Assembly (NCBI GenBank): GCA_900551325.1
Contig: URVM01000021.1
Coordinates: 1-58,707, forward strand
Source of the DNA: an uncultured Eubacteriales bacterium
GTDB lineage: Bacteria > Bacillota > Clostridia > Lachnospirales > Cellulosilyticaceae
Length of the DNA stretch: 58,707 nucleotides
Reading direction: 5' to 3'
Within the stretch, counting starts at the first letter, position 1. Each line of letters opens with the position of its first letter. Positions 25,034-34,232 of this stretch are shown here, in pieces. Below the pieces are notes generated by a model. The model saw only the letters and a list, made by a program, of their open reading frames with translations, ran no database searches and was not told the DNA's origin. Both the position numbers and the translations under genes were made by a program.

Positions 25034-26400
25034 AAAATAGAAAAAGTATACTACTTGGAGTAGTAGGATTAATAAGTGTTATAGGAGTAGTACCTTCTAT
25101 TAATGCTTCAAATGCAATAAGGATTATTGTAAATGGAGAAGGAGTTCCTTTTAATGAAACAGTAGGTAAGCCTATCAGTATAGAAGGCCGTATACATGTG
25201 CCTATACGAATAATGGCAGATGCCTTAGGGTACAGTACAAGTTGGAACTCTTCAACTCAGACGGCTATAGTAGCAGATGAGACGACTTCAATTACTCTAA
25301 ACGTAGATAGTCCTATTGCTATGGTTAATGGTAACCCTACATATATAGATGAAAGAAAAGGAGAAGCTATACTTACTACAACACCTAGTTTACAAGGAGG
25401 AAGGACTTATATTCCATTAAGGTTTATAACAGAACAATTAGGGTGTGAGGTAAACTTTAATAATGGTATTACTTATATTACAAATGAATTGGAATTAGGT
25501 ACTTTACCTATTGCCCCTAAAGTATATCAGCAAATGTTAGGGCATGGAATGGATGTGGACTGGTCTAAGACAGAACAAGGTAGGACTTATTACAATAAAA
25601 GAGCAGTAGAAGATTTTAAAGCAGCAGGTGTGAGCCATGTTAGAATTCGTATTAAAGATGCAGCTGATGAAAATTTATTTAGTAGTTTAGATAAGCAAAT
25701 TGAAGATTGCTTAGAAGTAGGTTTAATTCCTGTTATTGCTTATCAAGCAGATGAATTTAAAAATGAGCCCAGCGAAAAAAATATTCAAAAAGTAGTAAAT
25801 TGGTGGAGCACAGTAGCTAAAAGGTATAAAGATGTGTCTTATCTTCTTTCTTTTGATTTACTTATAGAAGCAACAGATGCCCTTAACAAGCAACCTGAAA
25901 AACTAAATGAGATATACGAGCGTCTTGTAACAGAAATAAGAAAAACCAATCCAACGAGAATTATTATGATTTCTCCAAGATTACGATCAGATGCAGCTTA
26001 TCTTGAGGAACTAAAAACCCCTACAAATCATAATGGTTATTTAATGGCAGAATGGCATTTCTACGCATCAGGACCAAGTAAAACCAATGAGCGAAAATTA
26101 TGGACTATAGGAACCACAAAAGAAAAACAACTTATTCAAGAAAAGATAGATTTAGCTTTAAAATGGCAGAAGGAAACTGGTGTTCCGACATGGGTTGGGG
26201 CATGGATGCCAGGGAATTACAATGATGGTGATGATTATAGTATAGAAGAACAAGCAAACTTTGCTCAATATATGACTCATGCTTTAGATGAAGCAGACAT
26301 TCCATTTGCAGTTAATTCAGATACAAAATTTTATGATAGAGAATCCAATAAATGGGTAGAAGAGATGATGCCAGTAAGGCAATGTATATTTAATAAGTAA
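25030..26400 (+). CDS. Exported stalk-domain protein with GH5-like barrel, probable non-catalytic
   Basis: The 456-residue protein has a signal peptide (1-26), a copper-amine-oxidase-N stalk domain (about 30-150, VPFNETVGKPISIEGRIHVP, RTYIPLRFITEQLG), and a barrel like glycoside hydrolase family 5 (about 165-450). In GH5 the acid/base lies in a FE-x-x-NEP motif; here the matching stretch is SFDLLIEATD, with Glu but no Asn before it. The nucleophile region VPTWVGAWMPGNYN has Ala-Trp where Glu is expected. It may be a carbohydrate-binding pseudoenzyme or use other residues. Confidence 0.7.
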   Translation: MKNRKSILLGVVGLISVIGVVPSINASNAIRIIVNGEGVPFNETVGKPISIEGRIHVPIRIMADALGYSTSWNSSTQTAIVADETTSITLNVDSPIAMVNGNPTYIDERKGEAILTTTPSLQGGRTYIPLRFITEQLGCEVNFNNGITYITNELELGTLPIAPKVYQQMLGHGMDVDWSKTEQGRTYYNKRAVEDFKAAGVSHVRIRIKDAADENLFSSLDKQIEDCLEVGLIPVIAYQADEFKNEPSEKNIQKVVNWWSTVAKRYKDVSYLLSFDLLIEATDALNKQPEKLNEIYERLVTEIRKTNPTRIIMISPRLRSDAAYLEELKTPTNHNGYLMAEWHFYASGPSKTNERKLWTIGTTKEKQLIQEKIDLALKWQKETGVPTWVGAWMPGNYNDGDDYSIEEQANFAQYMTHALDEADIPFAVNSDTKFYDRESNKWVEEMMPVRQCIFNK

Positions 26401-26488
26401 ATTAAAATACAAGGTATAAAATAGCCATCTTCATCTAATAAAATATTATAATAATATATGTATAATTATATTTAAAGTCTTAATGAAT

Positions 26489-26536
26489 GAAAGTCCTATA
26501 TAGCTAGAGTGTTTATTCTAGTTATATAGGACTTTC
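26489..26536. terminator. 20-bp inverted repeat, probable terminator
   Basis: GAAAGTCCTATATAGCTAGA (26489-26508) pairs with 26517-26536 with one mismatch. The outer ends lack a long T run, so efficiency is uncertain. The remaining 26540-26765 stretch is very AT-rich and holds no recognisable gene. Confidence 0.6.
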
Positions 26537-26770
26537 ATATTAGAAATGAATTTATTGTTTACAGATGATGTAAATCAATTCTATAAGTTTGCAGGTGAAT
26601 GGTAATAGACAGAAGTTAAGAGATAAAATAGATAGACAACAAATTTAAATAACTAAGATATATAAATATATTATTACTAAAAGTATATTTTTGTTTGAAA
26701 GATATAAATATAAACTTGAATTATAATGAATTTTGTGATATTTTTAGAATGTATATATTTTTTTAAGTAA

Positions 26771-26790
26771 ATATCCAAACGATTGGATAT
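26771..26790. promoter_or_regulatory. LacI-type operator upstream of the NagB-like gene
   Basis: ATATCCAAACGATTGGATAT has perfect 8-bp arms around ACGA and one deviation from the CCAAACGTTTGG core found before pfp. It lies 32 bases before the start codon, where a LacI-family repressor would block the promoter. Confidence 0.7.
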
Positions 26791-26821
26791 AACGTAATTC
26801 AAATTCTAAGGAGGGGCATAT

Positions 26822-27634
26822 ATGTATCAAGTATCAGAAAGTGAATTAGCAAACAATAAGATTTTGCCAGTAGAAATTTTAGGTGATGCTGGAGAAGTAT
26901 TTTATGAAATGGCTTTAGAAATGATTGAAGAGATTAAGAAAAATAATGCAATAGGTAAAACAACTGTATTTATTTGTCCTGTAGGACCAACAGGACAATA
27001 CCCTATTTTTGTTAGATTAGTGAATAGGGAAAGAATTAGTTTAAAAAATGTGTACTTTATAAATATGGACGAGTATCTAGATGATCATAAACAATGGATT
27101 GATAAAGAAAATCCACTAAGCTTTAGAGGTTTTATGGAAAGAGAAGTGTACAACAAAATAGATGAATCTCTTGTTATGCCAGTAGAGCAACGTATTTTCC
27201 CAGAGCCGGGCAATGAAGGGGCTATTGGGGAACTTATTGAAAACTTAGGGGGAGTAGATATTTGCTTTGGTGGTGTAGGAATTAATGGACACGTGGCTTT
27301 TAATGAACCACCAGAAGAAACTATGAGTAATGAAGATTTTAAAGCCCTTCCAACACGTGTTTTAAAGATTGCTAAAGAAACTATTGCAATTAATGCAGTA
27401 GGTAGTTTAGGTGGTGCTATGAAAGCAATGCCTACATGGTGTGTGACTGTAGGTATGAAAGAAATATCAAGTGCCCGTAAAATAAGATTATACTGCTTTA
27501 GAGATTGGCATGGTGCAGTAGTAAGAGAAGCTATTTTCGGTGAAGTAAGTGCAGATTGCCCTCTTTCACTTTTAAGAGATCATCAAGATATTAAAGTTAC
27601 TTTAACTCAAATCGCTAGTAAGAAACCGTTTTAA
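26822..27634 (+). CDS. NagB-family sugar-phosphate isomerase/deaminase-like protein, divergent
   Basis: The 270-residue protein has the fold of glucosamine-6-phosphate deaminase (GlcN6P to Fru6P plus ammonia): PVGPTGQYPIF, YFINMDEYLDD (Asp83, ring-opening base in NagB), and GGVGINGHVAFNEPPEET. In true NagB this last motif reads N-D-G-H-I-A-F-N-E-P; here the catalytic Asp is Asn155, while His157 and Glu162 remain. Large insertions (SFRGFMEREVYNKIDES) also differ. It may act on another sugar phosphate. A LacI-type operator precedes it and nagA lies 14 kb downstream in the same gene set. Confidence 0.75.
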   Translation: MYQVSESELANNKILPVEILGDAGEVFYEMALEMIEEIKKNNAIGKTTVFICPVGPTGQYPIFVRLVNRERISLKNVYFINMDEYLDDHKQWIDKENPLSFRGFMEREVYNKIDESLVMPVEQRIFPEPGNEGAIGELIENLGGVDICFGGVGINGHVAFNEPPEETMSNEDFKALPTRVLKIAKETIAINAVGSLGGAMKAMPTWCVTVGMKEISSARKIRLYCFRDWHGAVVREAIFGEVSADCPLSLLRDHQDIKVTLTQIASKKPF

Positions 27635-27683
27635 GGTTGGATATTTTATAAAAAAGTAAGAAAAGTATAATGAAATTTCATAC

Positions 27684-27711
27684 TTACGTATGAATCATCT
27701 GTGGGTATAAT
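27684..27711 (+). promoter_or_regulatory. Promoter of the sulfonate/nitrate-type ABC operon
   Basis: TTACGT at 27684-27689 and TATAAT at 27706-27711 are 16 bases apart. A 12-bp palindrome, ATGAAATTTCAT (27670-27681), lies immediately upstream and could be a regulator site. Confidence 0.55.
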
Positions 27712-27747
27712 GAAGTTACAAAGAAAAAACTTATAGGAGGCGCACAG

Positions 27748-28545
27748 ATGAAAAAAAGGGAAGTATCAAAGAAAGGAAATATTTTAAGTTTTGTACCAGA
27801 TAAGGCATGGGTATTTATTTCTTTTCTTTTAGCAATGATTTTATGGCAGCTTATTTCCATGACAGAAGCTGGAGGAACAGTATTTGCTTCACCACTAGAA
27901 GTGATGGAGAAATTATTTATGAAAGTGGGAGATGGCACTTTATGGCCTCACATAGGATATAGTTTATTCCGTGTTATTTGTGGGTTCTCATTAGGATTTA
28001 TTTGTGCTATTCCTATTGCATTTTTAATGGGTTGGTATAAACCAGTTAGAAATCTGATTGAACCATGGATTCAATTTATAAGAAATATTCCACCACTAGC
28101 ATATATTCCACTTATTATTGTTGGAGCAGGTGTTGGTGAACCATCAAAAGTCATTGTTATTTTTATAGCTTCTTTCTTAGTATTAGTTGTTACCATTCTT
28201 CAAGGGGTATGTAATGTGGATTCTACTCTTATTAAAGCGGCTAAAATACTTGGAGCTTCTGATAGAGATATATTTTTAAAAGTAGTTATTCCAGCATCTA
28301 CACCTTTTATATTAGTAGGAACAAGGCTGGGATTATCAGCAGCACTTACAACTTTAGTTGCTGCAGAGCTTACAGGCGCATCTAAAGGGCTTGGTATGAT
28401 GATTCAAACAGCAAGTGGTTACTATGATATGGCAACTGTATTATTAGGTATTCTTATCATTGGTATTATCGGTATTTCAATGGAGAAACTTGTTAAGTAC
28501 TTAGAAAGGAGACTAACAGGATGGCAAGAGACACACGTACAGTAA
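27748..28545 (+). CDS. ABC transporter permease, SsuC/TauC type
   Basis: The 265-residue membrane protein has six spans and the inner-membrane component loop ILGASDRDIFLKVVIPASTP, which contacts the ATPase. N-terminal SFLLAMILWQLISM and PLAYIPLIIVGAGVGEPSKV are typical of the sulfonate/nitrate/taurine group. The substrate is unknown; the group also imports thiamine-precursor and bicarbonate. RBS AGGAGG precedes ATG 27748, and its end overlaps the ATPase gene by 25 bases. Confidence 0.9.
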   Translation: MKKREVSKKGNILSFVPDKAWVFISFLLAMILWQLISMTEAGGTVFASPLEVMEKLFMKVGDGTLWPHIGYSLFRVICGFSLGFICAIPIAFLMGWYKPVRNLIEPWIQFIRNIPPLAYIPLIIVGAGVGEPSKVIVIFIASFLVLVVTILQGVCNVDSTLIKAAKILGASDRDIFLKVVIPASTPFILVGTRLGLSAALTTLVAAELTGASKGLGMMIQTASGYYDMATVLLGILIIGIIGISMEKLVKYLERRLTGWQETHVQ

Positions 28546-29312
28546 AAGTAAAAATTGATCAAGTAAAACGTATATTCAATGTTAGAGGAAATGAAGTAGT
28601 AGCTTTAAATGGTGTAAATTTAGATATTATGGAAAATGAGTTTGTCTGTGTTGTAGGACCTTCAGGCTGTGGGAAGTCAACACTTTTAAATATGATAGCA
28701 GGTCTTGATAAACCAAGTTCAGGAGCTATCTATATGGATGGTAAAGAAATTGATGGACCATCACCAGAGAGAGGTGTAGTATTCCAGCAATATGCACTCT
28801 TTCCATGGTTAACTGTAGAAAAGAATGTTGCCTTTGGTCTTAAGCTTCGTGGTCTTGATCAAAAGACTATTGAAGAAGACACTAAGAAATATCTTGAAAT
28901 GGTGGAGCTTTCTGCCTTTGCTAAAAGTTATCCTAAGGAATTATCTGGTGGTATGAAACAACGTGTAGCCATTGCTCGTGCTTATGCAGTGAATCCACAA
29001 GTTCTTTTAATGGATGAGCCATTTGGTGCACTGGATGCACAAACAAGAACACAGTTACAAACTGAACTTCTAAAAACATGGGAAAAAGAACAAAAAACAT
29101 GTTTCTTTATAACCCATGATGTAGAAGAGGCTATTATCCTAGCTCAAAAGGTAGTCATTATGAGTGCAAGACCAGGACGTATTAAAGAAATAGTAGAAAT
29201 TAATATTCCACACCCAAGAACACAAGAGACAAAAATGACAAAAGAATTTTTGGATCTTAAAAATTACATATGGGGCCAAGTATATCAAGAATATCTAGAG
29301 GTACGAAAATAA
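28521..29312 (+). CDS. ABC transporter ATP-binding protein, SsuB/TauB type
   Basis: The 263-residue ATPase energises the transporter. It has Walker A GPSGCGKST, Q-loop QQYALFPW, signature LSGGMKQRVAIARA, Walker B VLLMDEPFGALD and the switch FFITHDVEEA. Strongest similarity is to the nitrate/sulfonate/taurine group, in agreement with the permease. It overlaps the permease gene by 25 bases. A small hairpin (ATATAGG/CCTATAT, 29325-29358) follows before the binding-protein gene. Confidence 0.93.
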   Translation: MARDTRTVKVKIDQVKRIFNVRGNEVVALNGVNLDIMENEFVCVVGPSGCGKSTLLNMIAGLDKPSSGAIYMDGKEIDGPSPERGVVFQQYALFPWLTVEKNVAFGLKLRGLDQKTIEEDTKKYLEMVELSAFAKSYPKELSGGMKQRVAIARAYAVNPQVLLMDEPFGALDAQTRTQLQTELLKTWEKEQKTCFFITHDVEEAIILAQKVVIMSARPGRIKEIVEINIPHPRTQETKMTKEFLDLKNYIWGQVYQEYLEVRK

Positions 29313-29388
29313 TAGTGTTTGACATATAGGTTTGTCTATAAGAAGTCAGCCTATATGAAAAAATAAAGTACTCTAAGGGGGAAGAACA

Positions 29389-30480
29389 ATGAAAAAATTA
29401 TTTACTTTATTACTTGCAGGTATGATGACACTTACTATGGGTGTTGGATGTAGTCCTAAAACCGAACCAAGTAGTGCACCAGTAACAAGTGAGGAAACAC
29501 AAAAACCAGAAGAACAAAAATCAGAAGAAGCTGCCACGCCAGCAGAAGAAAAGCCATAGTATGATCCAGTTACATTACGCGTAGCGTATATGCCAAACAT
29601 GGGAAGTGCTTCAGCTCTTGTTTCTGGTATTGAGCAAGGTACATTTAAAGAATATGGTATTGATGTACAACTTACTCAATTCGCTGGTGGACCAGCTGAA
29701 ATTGCTGCCATGGCATCTGGTGATATTGATATTTCTCAAATTGGACATGGTGCCCATGCACTTTGTATTGAAGGAGAAGCAAAAGTTTTTGCTATTGATG
29801 CATTAAGTTTATCTGACACAGTTATTGCAAACAAAACAAAAGGTATTGAAAAAATTGAAGATTTAAAAGGTAAGAAAGTAGCTGTTCAAGCAGGAACTTC
29901 TTCAGAAATTATTCTTGACTTTGCGCTTCAAAAAGCAGGAATGACAAAAGCAGATATTGAGATCGTTCAAATGGAAGCATCAGGTATGGTATCAGCTATG
30001 ATTTCTGGTGGTGTAGATGCATGTGCAACTTGGGAACCAAGTTCTACAACAATCTTACAACAAATGGGTGATAAAGCTGTAACACTTGCTGGTAATGCAG
30101 ACTTCTTAGAAGAAGCAACTTTCCCAAGTAGTTTCATTACAACAGAAAAGTTTGCTAGTGCCAATAGAGACGTACTTGTACGTTTTGCAATGGGCTTATT
30201 AAAAGCACAAGATTACAGACAACCAAATATTGAGCAAGTATGTACTGATGTAGCTAAACTTATTGAAGCAGATCCTGTTACTATTCTTGATACAAAAAAT
30301 GGTGCAAAATGGTTAACTGGTGAAGAAATCAAAGGTTATGTAGCAGATGGAACAATTAAAAAGTACTACGAAGGCCAACAACAAGTATTTATTAATGCTG
30401 AAAGAATTAAAGAAACTGTTCCAGTAGAAAATTATGTTATGTTTGATGTAATGGAAGAAGCTGCAGCAAATTACAAATAA
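29389..30480 (+). pseudogene. SsuA/TauA-type lipoprotein binding protein interrupted by one amber codon
   Basis: RBS GGGGGAAG and ATG 29389 begin a lipoprotein signal (MKKLFTLLLAGMMTL, lipobox GVGC), then a Ser/Glu/Pro-rich spacer to KPxxYDPVTLRVAYMP. The codon at 29557-29559 is TAG, in frame, in the spacer; both sides stay in the same frame and the rest (to 30480) looks intact: LTQFAGGPAEIAAMASGDID, AVQAGTSSEIILDFAL, CATWEPS. CAG would need one C-to-T change. The full product would be 363 residues. Could be a recent nonsense mutation, suppression or a sequencing error. Confidence 0.75.
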
Positions 30481-30568
30481 TATAGCATCTTAAAACTATA
30501 AGAGGTAGGATATAAAGCTTGTCTTTATATCCTATTTTGCGTAGCTATAAGCTTTGATGGAGGGAAAA

Positions 30569-32068
30569 ATGCTTATTATCATAACGATTTTAATGACTTT
30601 AATATGTATTTATGTAGTAAGTGTAAAAAAAGATAGAATGTCTTTACTTCTACTTGCTTTAGGTCTTAGTTTCCTCATTATGTTTGTTGGTGTAATTATT
30701 TACATCGCCAAGTCAGGAGGATATTCTACATTACAAAGATTTTTTCTATTTTTATTACCATCCATCCAAATAAAACTTCAATACTTGCCTATAAGTTTAG
30801 ACGCTATAGGTTATATGGTAGCAATCGGTAGATTTATTTTTCCAGTTATTCTACTAGTTATTGCAGCCAACTACTCTATGATTTCTTTTATAAGAAGTCA
30901 TATGCACTATTTTAAGTTTCTTGTTATCCCTACATTGGTAGGACTTATATGTTATTATCCTAGCGTATTTAGATATTTAGTTAAGGGACGTTATCTCCTA
31001 CAAGATATTATAATTAAATGGTCCTTTGTTTGGATTATAAGCTGTCTTCTTATAGCTATAGTACTTATGATTATTGAATATCGAAGTATTACAATGAACT
31101 TTTGTAAAAAGCAGTTTCGTCTCATTATGTTGTCCTATTCAAGCATTGCTATTTTATATAGCCTCTATTGTATTCAAGACCCAGCTCAAATTTATCAAGT
31201 ATTTGGAACAGAATATCAATGGATTAAAGGGGTGAGCTATACTGCCTCAGCTACATCAGCATTAGGCTGGATAGGAATAACCCTTTGTGGCATATTCTTT
31301 GTTATATTAGGGAGTGTAAGCCTTGTTAATTATACACAAATAAGTGTTTGGGATGAAAAATCTGAAATAGCTCTTCAAAGAAAATTTGATGCAACTAATA
31401 TGGGAACCACAGTTTTTGTACATAGCATTAAAAATCAATTACTAGCTAATAGAGTACTCAATAAAAAAATATCTCAAGCATTACAAGTGGATGAACCTGA
31501 ACTAGAAAAGATTAAGTACTATGCTAAAGAAATGAATGAACTAAATGAACGTATGTTGACACGTATGGAAGAGCTTTATAAAACAGTTAAGGCAAATGCT
31601 ATGTATTTGGTGCCTTTATCTATAGAAGGGCCTATACAACTAGCACTTAGAAAATTTCATGATAAATACCCTGATTATGAAATAGAACTACATTTAGCCA
31701 CGACAGAAGATATACTAACTGATGAAATACATTTAAGTGAGGCCATTTATAATTTACTTACGAATGCCTATGAGGCTGCAAAAGAAGCTAGAGGGGATTA
31801 TGCTAAGGTAGAAATTAAAACTTACAATGAAAGACTCTATACAGTCATTGAGGTAAAAGACAATGGACCAGGCATTTCTAAAGCAAATGAACAAAAAATA
31901 TTTGATCCTTTCTTTACAAGTAAAAATACAAATTACAACTGGGGAATGGGCTTATATTATGTAAAAACAATAGCTCAAGGACATTTTGGAAGTGTGCGTA
32001 TTGAAAGTCAAGAAGGGCAAGGAACCTCTTTATTTATTTTACTTCCTAAATATAGTAGTAGGTTTTAA
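30569..32068 (+). CDS. Membrane sensor histidine kinase
   Basis: The 499-residue kinase has an N-terminal membrane region of about eight hydrophobic segments (1-265), with no large outside loop, so it likely senses within the membrane. A short phosphoacceptor region VHSIKNQLLANRV (His near residue 289) follows, then a HATPase domain with YNLLTNAYEAAKEA (N box), VKDNGPGIS (G1), FFTSKNTNYNWGMGLY (F and G2). ATG 30569 follows GGAGGG. It forms a pair with the response regulator 18 bases downstream and sits behind the ABC genes, which it may control. Confidence 0.88.
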   Translation: MLIIITILMTLICIYVVSVKKDRMSLLLLALGLSFLIMFVGVIIYIAKSGGYSTLQRFFLFLLPSIQIKLQYLPISLDAIGYMVAIGRFIFPVILLVIAANYSMISFIRSHMHYFKFLVIPTLVGLICYYPSVFRYLVKGRYLLQDIIIKWSFVWIISCLLIAIVLMIIEYRSITMNFCKKQFRLIMLSYSSIAILYSLYCIQDPAQIYQVFGTEYQWIKGVSYTASATSALGWIGITLCGIFFVILGSVSLVNYTQISVWDEKSEIALQRKFDATNMGTTVFVHSIKNQLLANRVLNKKISQALQVDEPELEKIKYYAKEMNELNERMLTRMEELYKTVKANAMYLVPLSIEGPIQLALRKFHDKYPDYEIELHLATTEDILTDEIHLSEAIYNLLTNAYEAAKEARGDYAKVEIKTYNERLYTVIEVKDNGPGISKANEQKIFDPFFTSKNTNYNWGMGLYYVKTIAQGHFGSVRIESQEGQGTSLFILLPKYSSRF

Positions 32069-32086
32069 TGGAGGTGAGAGCAAGGT

Positions 32087-32761
32087 ATGGAAGAAAAGAT
32101 TAAAGTAATGATAGCAGAAGACTTTGATTTATTAAGAGAAGATTTATGTGAGCTTATTGAAAGTCAAGAAGATATGGAACTTGTAGGTTGTGCAAGTTCT
32201 GGTGAAGAAATACAAAGACTGGCAAGACAAATGAAAACCCATATTATTTTAATGGATATTGAAATGGAAAAAATCGATGCGGGTATAGTAGCAGCAGAGG
32301 CTATTCATTATATGGACCCTAGCATTAAAATTATATATTTAACTGCCCATGAGACTAATGAGATGGTTATTACAGCTATGGCTACAGGGTCTGTAGATTA
32401 CATTGTAAAAGGTATAGAAGATGAAGAAGTATTAAGACATATACGAAGTGCTTATAAAGATAAGCCACTTTTAGAGGCTAAATTTCAAAAGGCAATTATG
32501 CAAGAGTTTAGTAGACTAAGAAGTTCTGAAAGAAGTTTATTATACTTTATTAATACCATTGCAAAACTTACACCTGTTGAACGGGAACTTGTAAAGCTAC
32601 TATTAGAAGGACACAAAGTAGCAGAAATAGCAAACATAAGATGTGTTGAAGTGGTAACAGTAAAAACCCAAATTAAAAGTTTACTGAAAAAGTTTGGCTG
32701 TTCTAGGACAAAAGAAATTGTCTCTAGAATTCGGGAATTAAAAGTAGATCATCTTTTTTAA
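32087..32761 (+). CDS. Response regulator with LuxR-type output
   Basis: The 224-residue protein has a receiver domain (MIAEDFDLLREDL acidic pocket, ILMDIEMEKID with the phosphoacceptor Asp, YLTAHET, VKGIED) and a C-terminal LuxR/NarL-like helix-turn-helix (LTPVERELVKLLLEGHKVAE then ANIRCVEVVTVKTQIKSLLK). It is a DNA-binding transcription factor paired with the kinase before it. No target site was identified. RBS GGAGGTGAG precedes ATG 32087. Confidence 0.9.
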   Translation: MEEKIKVMIAEDFDLLREDLCELIESQEDMELVGCASSGEEIQRLARQMKTHIILMDIEMEKIDAGIVAAEAIHYMDPSIKIIYLTAHETNEMVITAMATGSVDYIVKGIEDEEVLRHIRSAYKDKPLLEAKFQKAIMQEFSRLRSSERSLLYFINTIAKLTPVERELVKLLLEGHKVAEIANIRCVEVVTVKTQIKSLLKKFGCSRTKEIVSRIRELKVDHLF

Positions 32762-32863
32762 AGAAAATAAAACTTAATTAATTGAAATCAAACCCAATTA
32801 ATGTAGCGCCTAATAAATAAAAATCAAATCAATATAAACTATTGAATTCTAGGAGGAAATAAA

Positions 32864-34015
32864 ATGCCATTAGTATCATTAAGACCTTTATTAGAAGTAA
32901 GTCAAAAATATGGATTTGCCCATGGAGCTTTTAACGTAAATGCAGTACATCAAGCAAAAGCGGTTATTGAGGTTCATGAAATGTTTCGTTCAGCAGCCAT
33001 TTTACAAGGGGCAGATTTAGCCAATGGCTTTATGGGAGGAAGAGTAGACTTTTTAAATGCTACTTTAGAAGATAAAAAAATAGGTGCAAAACGTATTGCA
33101 GATGCAGTAAGAAAGTATGCTGAAAATTCATCTATTCCTGTTGTACTTCATTTAGATCATGGAAAAGACTTTGACTCAGTAAAAGCAGCTATTGATGGAG
33201 GCTATACATCTGTTATGATAGATGGTTCTCATCTAGAGTTTGATGAAAACGTGGAACTCACACGTGAGATTGTAAAATACGCTCATGCAAGAGGTGTATC
33301 TGTAGAAGGTGAGTTAGGTGTATTAGCAGGTGTAGAGGACCATGTATTTTCAGACAAATCAACTTATACAAACCCTATGAAAGTGGTAGAGTTCTTCAAA
33401 AAAACTGGTGTAGATTGTTTAGCTATTTCATATGGTACAATGCATGGTGCTGTAAAAGGGAAAGACGTTAAACTAAGACGTGAAATTGCTATTGCTAGTA
33501 TGGAAAACTTAAGACATGAAGGGATTTTTGGTGCCCTTGTTTCTCATGGTTCTTCAACGGTACCTCAATATATTGTTAAAGAGATTAATGGTTTAGGTGG
33601 GGATATCCAAAATGCTCACGGTATTTCAATTGAAGAATTAAAAGCTGCTATTCCTTGTGGTATATCAAAAATCAATGTGGATACAGATATTCGTCTAGCT
33701 GTAACTAGAAATATACGTGAATACTTCTATAATAATCCATCTAAGAGACAAAGTGAGTGGGTTGGTGGTATATACAATTTACTAGAAGCTAAGAAAAACC
33801 AATTCGACCCAAGAGCTTTCTTAGAGCCTATTATGGAGACTGTAACAACAGGCAATATTCCTCATGAAGATGTAAGAGATATCGTAAATTGCATTGAAAA
33901 AGGGGTAAAAGAAGTAGTAGGTACACTTATTGTTGAATTTGGCTCAGTAGGTCATGCACCACAAATCGAAATTGCAAGTTTGGAAGAGATGGCAGAACGC
34001 TATAAAAGAGGATAA
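32864..34015 (+). CDS. Class II fructose-bisphosphate-type aldolase
   Basis: This zinc aldolase family splits ketose 1,6-bisphosphates to DHAP and an aldehyde. In 383 residues: FAHGAFNVNAVHQAKAV, HLDHGKDFDSVKAAIDGGY (catalytic Asp and zinc His), MIDGSHLEFDENV, VEGELGVLAG (Glu), AISYGTMHGAVKG (zinc His) and KINVDTDIRLAVT. The second zinc-His motif is VSHGSSTVP where the classic form has HGGSG-x-P. It is longer than usual (about 285-310). The genes around it encode isomerase, kinase and TIM-like steps, so it may serve that pathway with fructose, tagatose or another ketose bisphosphate. Confidence 0.82.
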   Translation: MPLVSLRPLLEVSQKYGFAHGAFNVNAVHQAKAVIEVHEMFRSAAILQGADLANGFMGGRVDFLNATLEDKKIGAKRIADAVRKYAENSSIPVVLHLDHGKDFDSVKAAIDGGYTSVMIDGSHLEFDENVELTREIVKYAHARGVSVEGELGVLAGVEDHVFSDKSTYTNPMKVVEFFKKTGVDCLAISYGTMHGAVKGKDVKLRREIAIASMENLRHEGIFGALVSHGSSTVPQYIVKEINGLGGDIQNAHGISIEELKAAIPCGISKINVDTDIRLAVTRNIREYFYNNPSKRQSEWVGGIYNLLEAKKNQFDPRAFLEPIMETVTTGNIPHEDVRDIVNCIEKGVKEVVGTLIVEFGSVGHAPQIEIASLEEMAERYKRG

Positions 34016-34029
34016 AGTAATAAGAAGTG

Positions 34030-34067
34030 AAAAACATTTATGGGATGATCATCTCATAAATGTTTTT
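34030..34067 (+). terminator. Terminator of the aldolase gene
   Basis: A 19-bp stem (34030-34048 with 34049-34067, one G-T pair, very small turn) ends in TTTTTT. Confidence 0.85.
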
Positions 34068-34125
34068 TCTACTCTAATCTGTAAAATAAGCAGACTTATA
34101 AAAAGATAGAAAAATTAAAATGACA

Positions 34126-34154
34126 TTGACAAAGGATTGTATAAATTCTATATT
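34126..34154 (+). promoter_or_regulatory. Strong sigma-A promoter of pgi
   Basis: TTGACA at 34126-34131 (perfect) and TATATT at 34149-34154 are 17 bases apart. Transcription should start near 34161, before a LacI-type operator. Confidence 0.8.
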
Positions 34155-34191
34155 AGACTATGGAATAACCAATTATTTTTTTGCTTTAAAG

Positions 34192-34205
34192 GACAAACGT
34201 TTGGA
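34192..34205. promoter_or_regulatory. LacI-type operator in the pgi leader
   Basis: ACAAACGTTTGG has one deviation from CCAAACGTTTGG. It lies about 30 bases after the predicted transcript start and 28 before the ATG, where a bound repressor would act as a roadblock. Confidence 0.65.
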
Positions 34206-34232
34206 TATGTCATTTGGAAATGGAGAAAAATA

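Noticed and set aside
27748..34015. Idea that the sulfonate-type transporter, aldolase and isomerase form a sulfoglycolysis pathway
   Set aside because: No sulfoquinovosidase, sulfolactaldehyde reductase or C-S lyase was seen, and the transporter family covers many substrates. It remains only a possibility for the LarA- and TIM-like genes.
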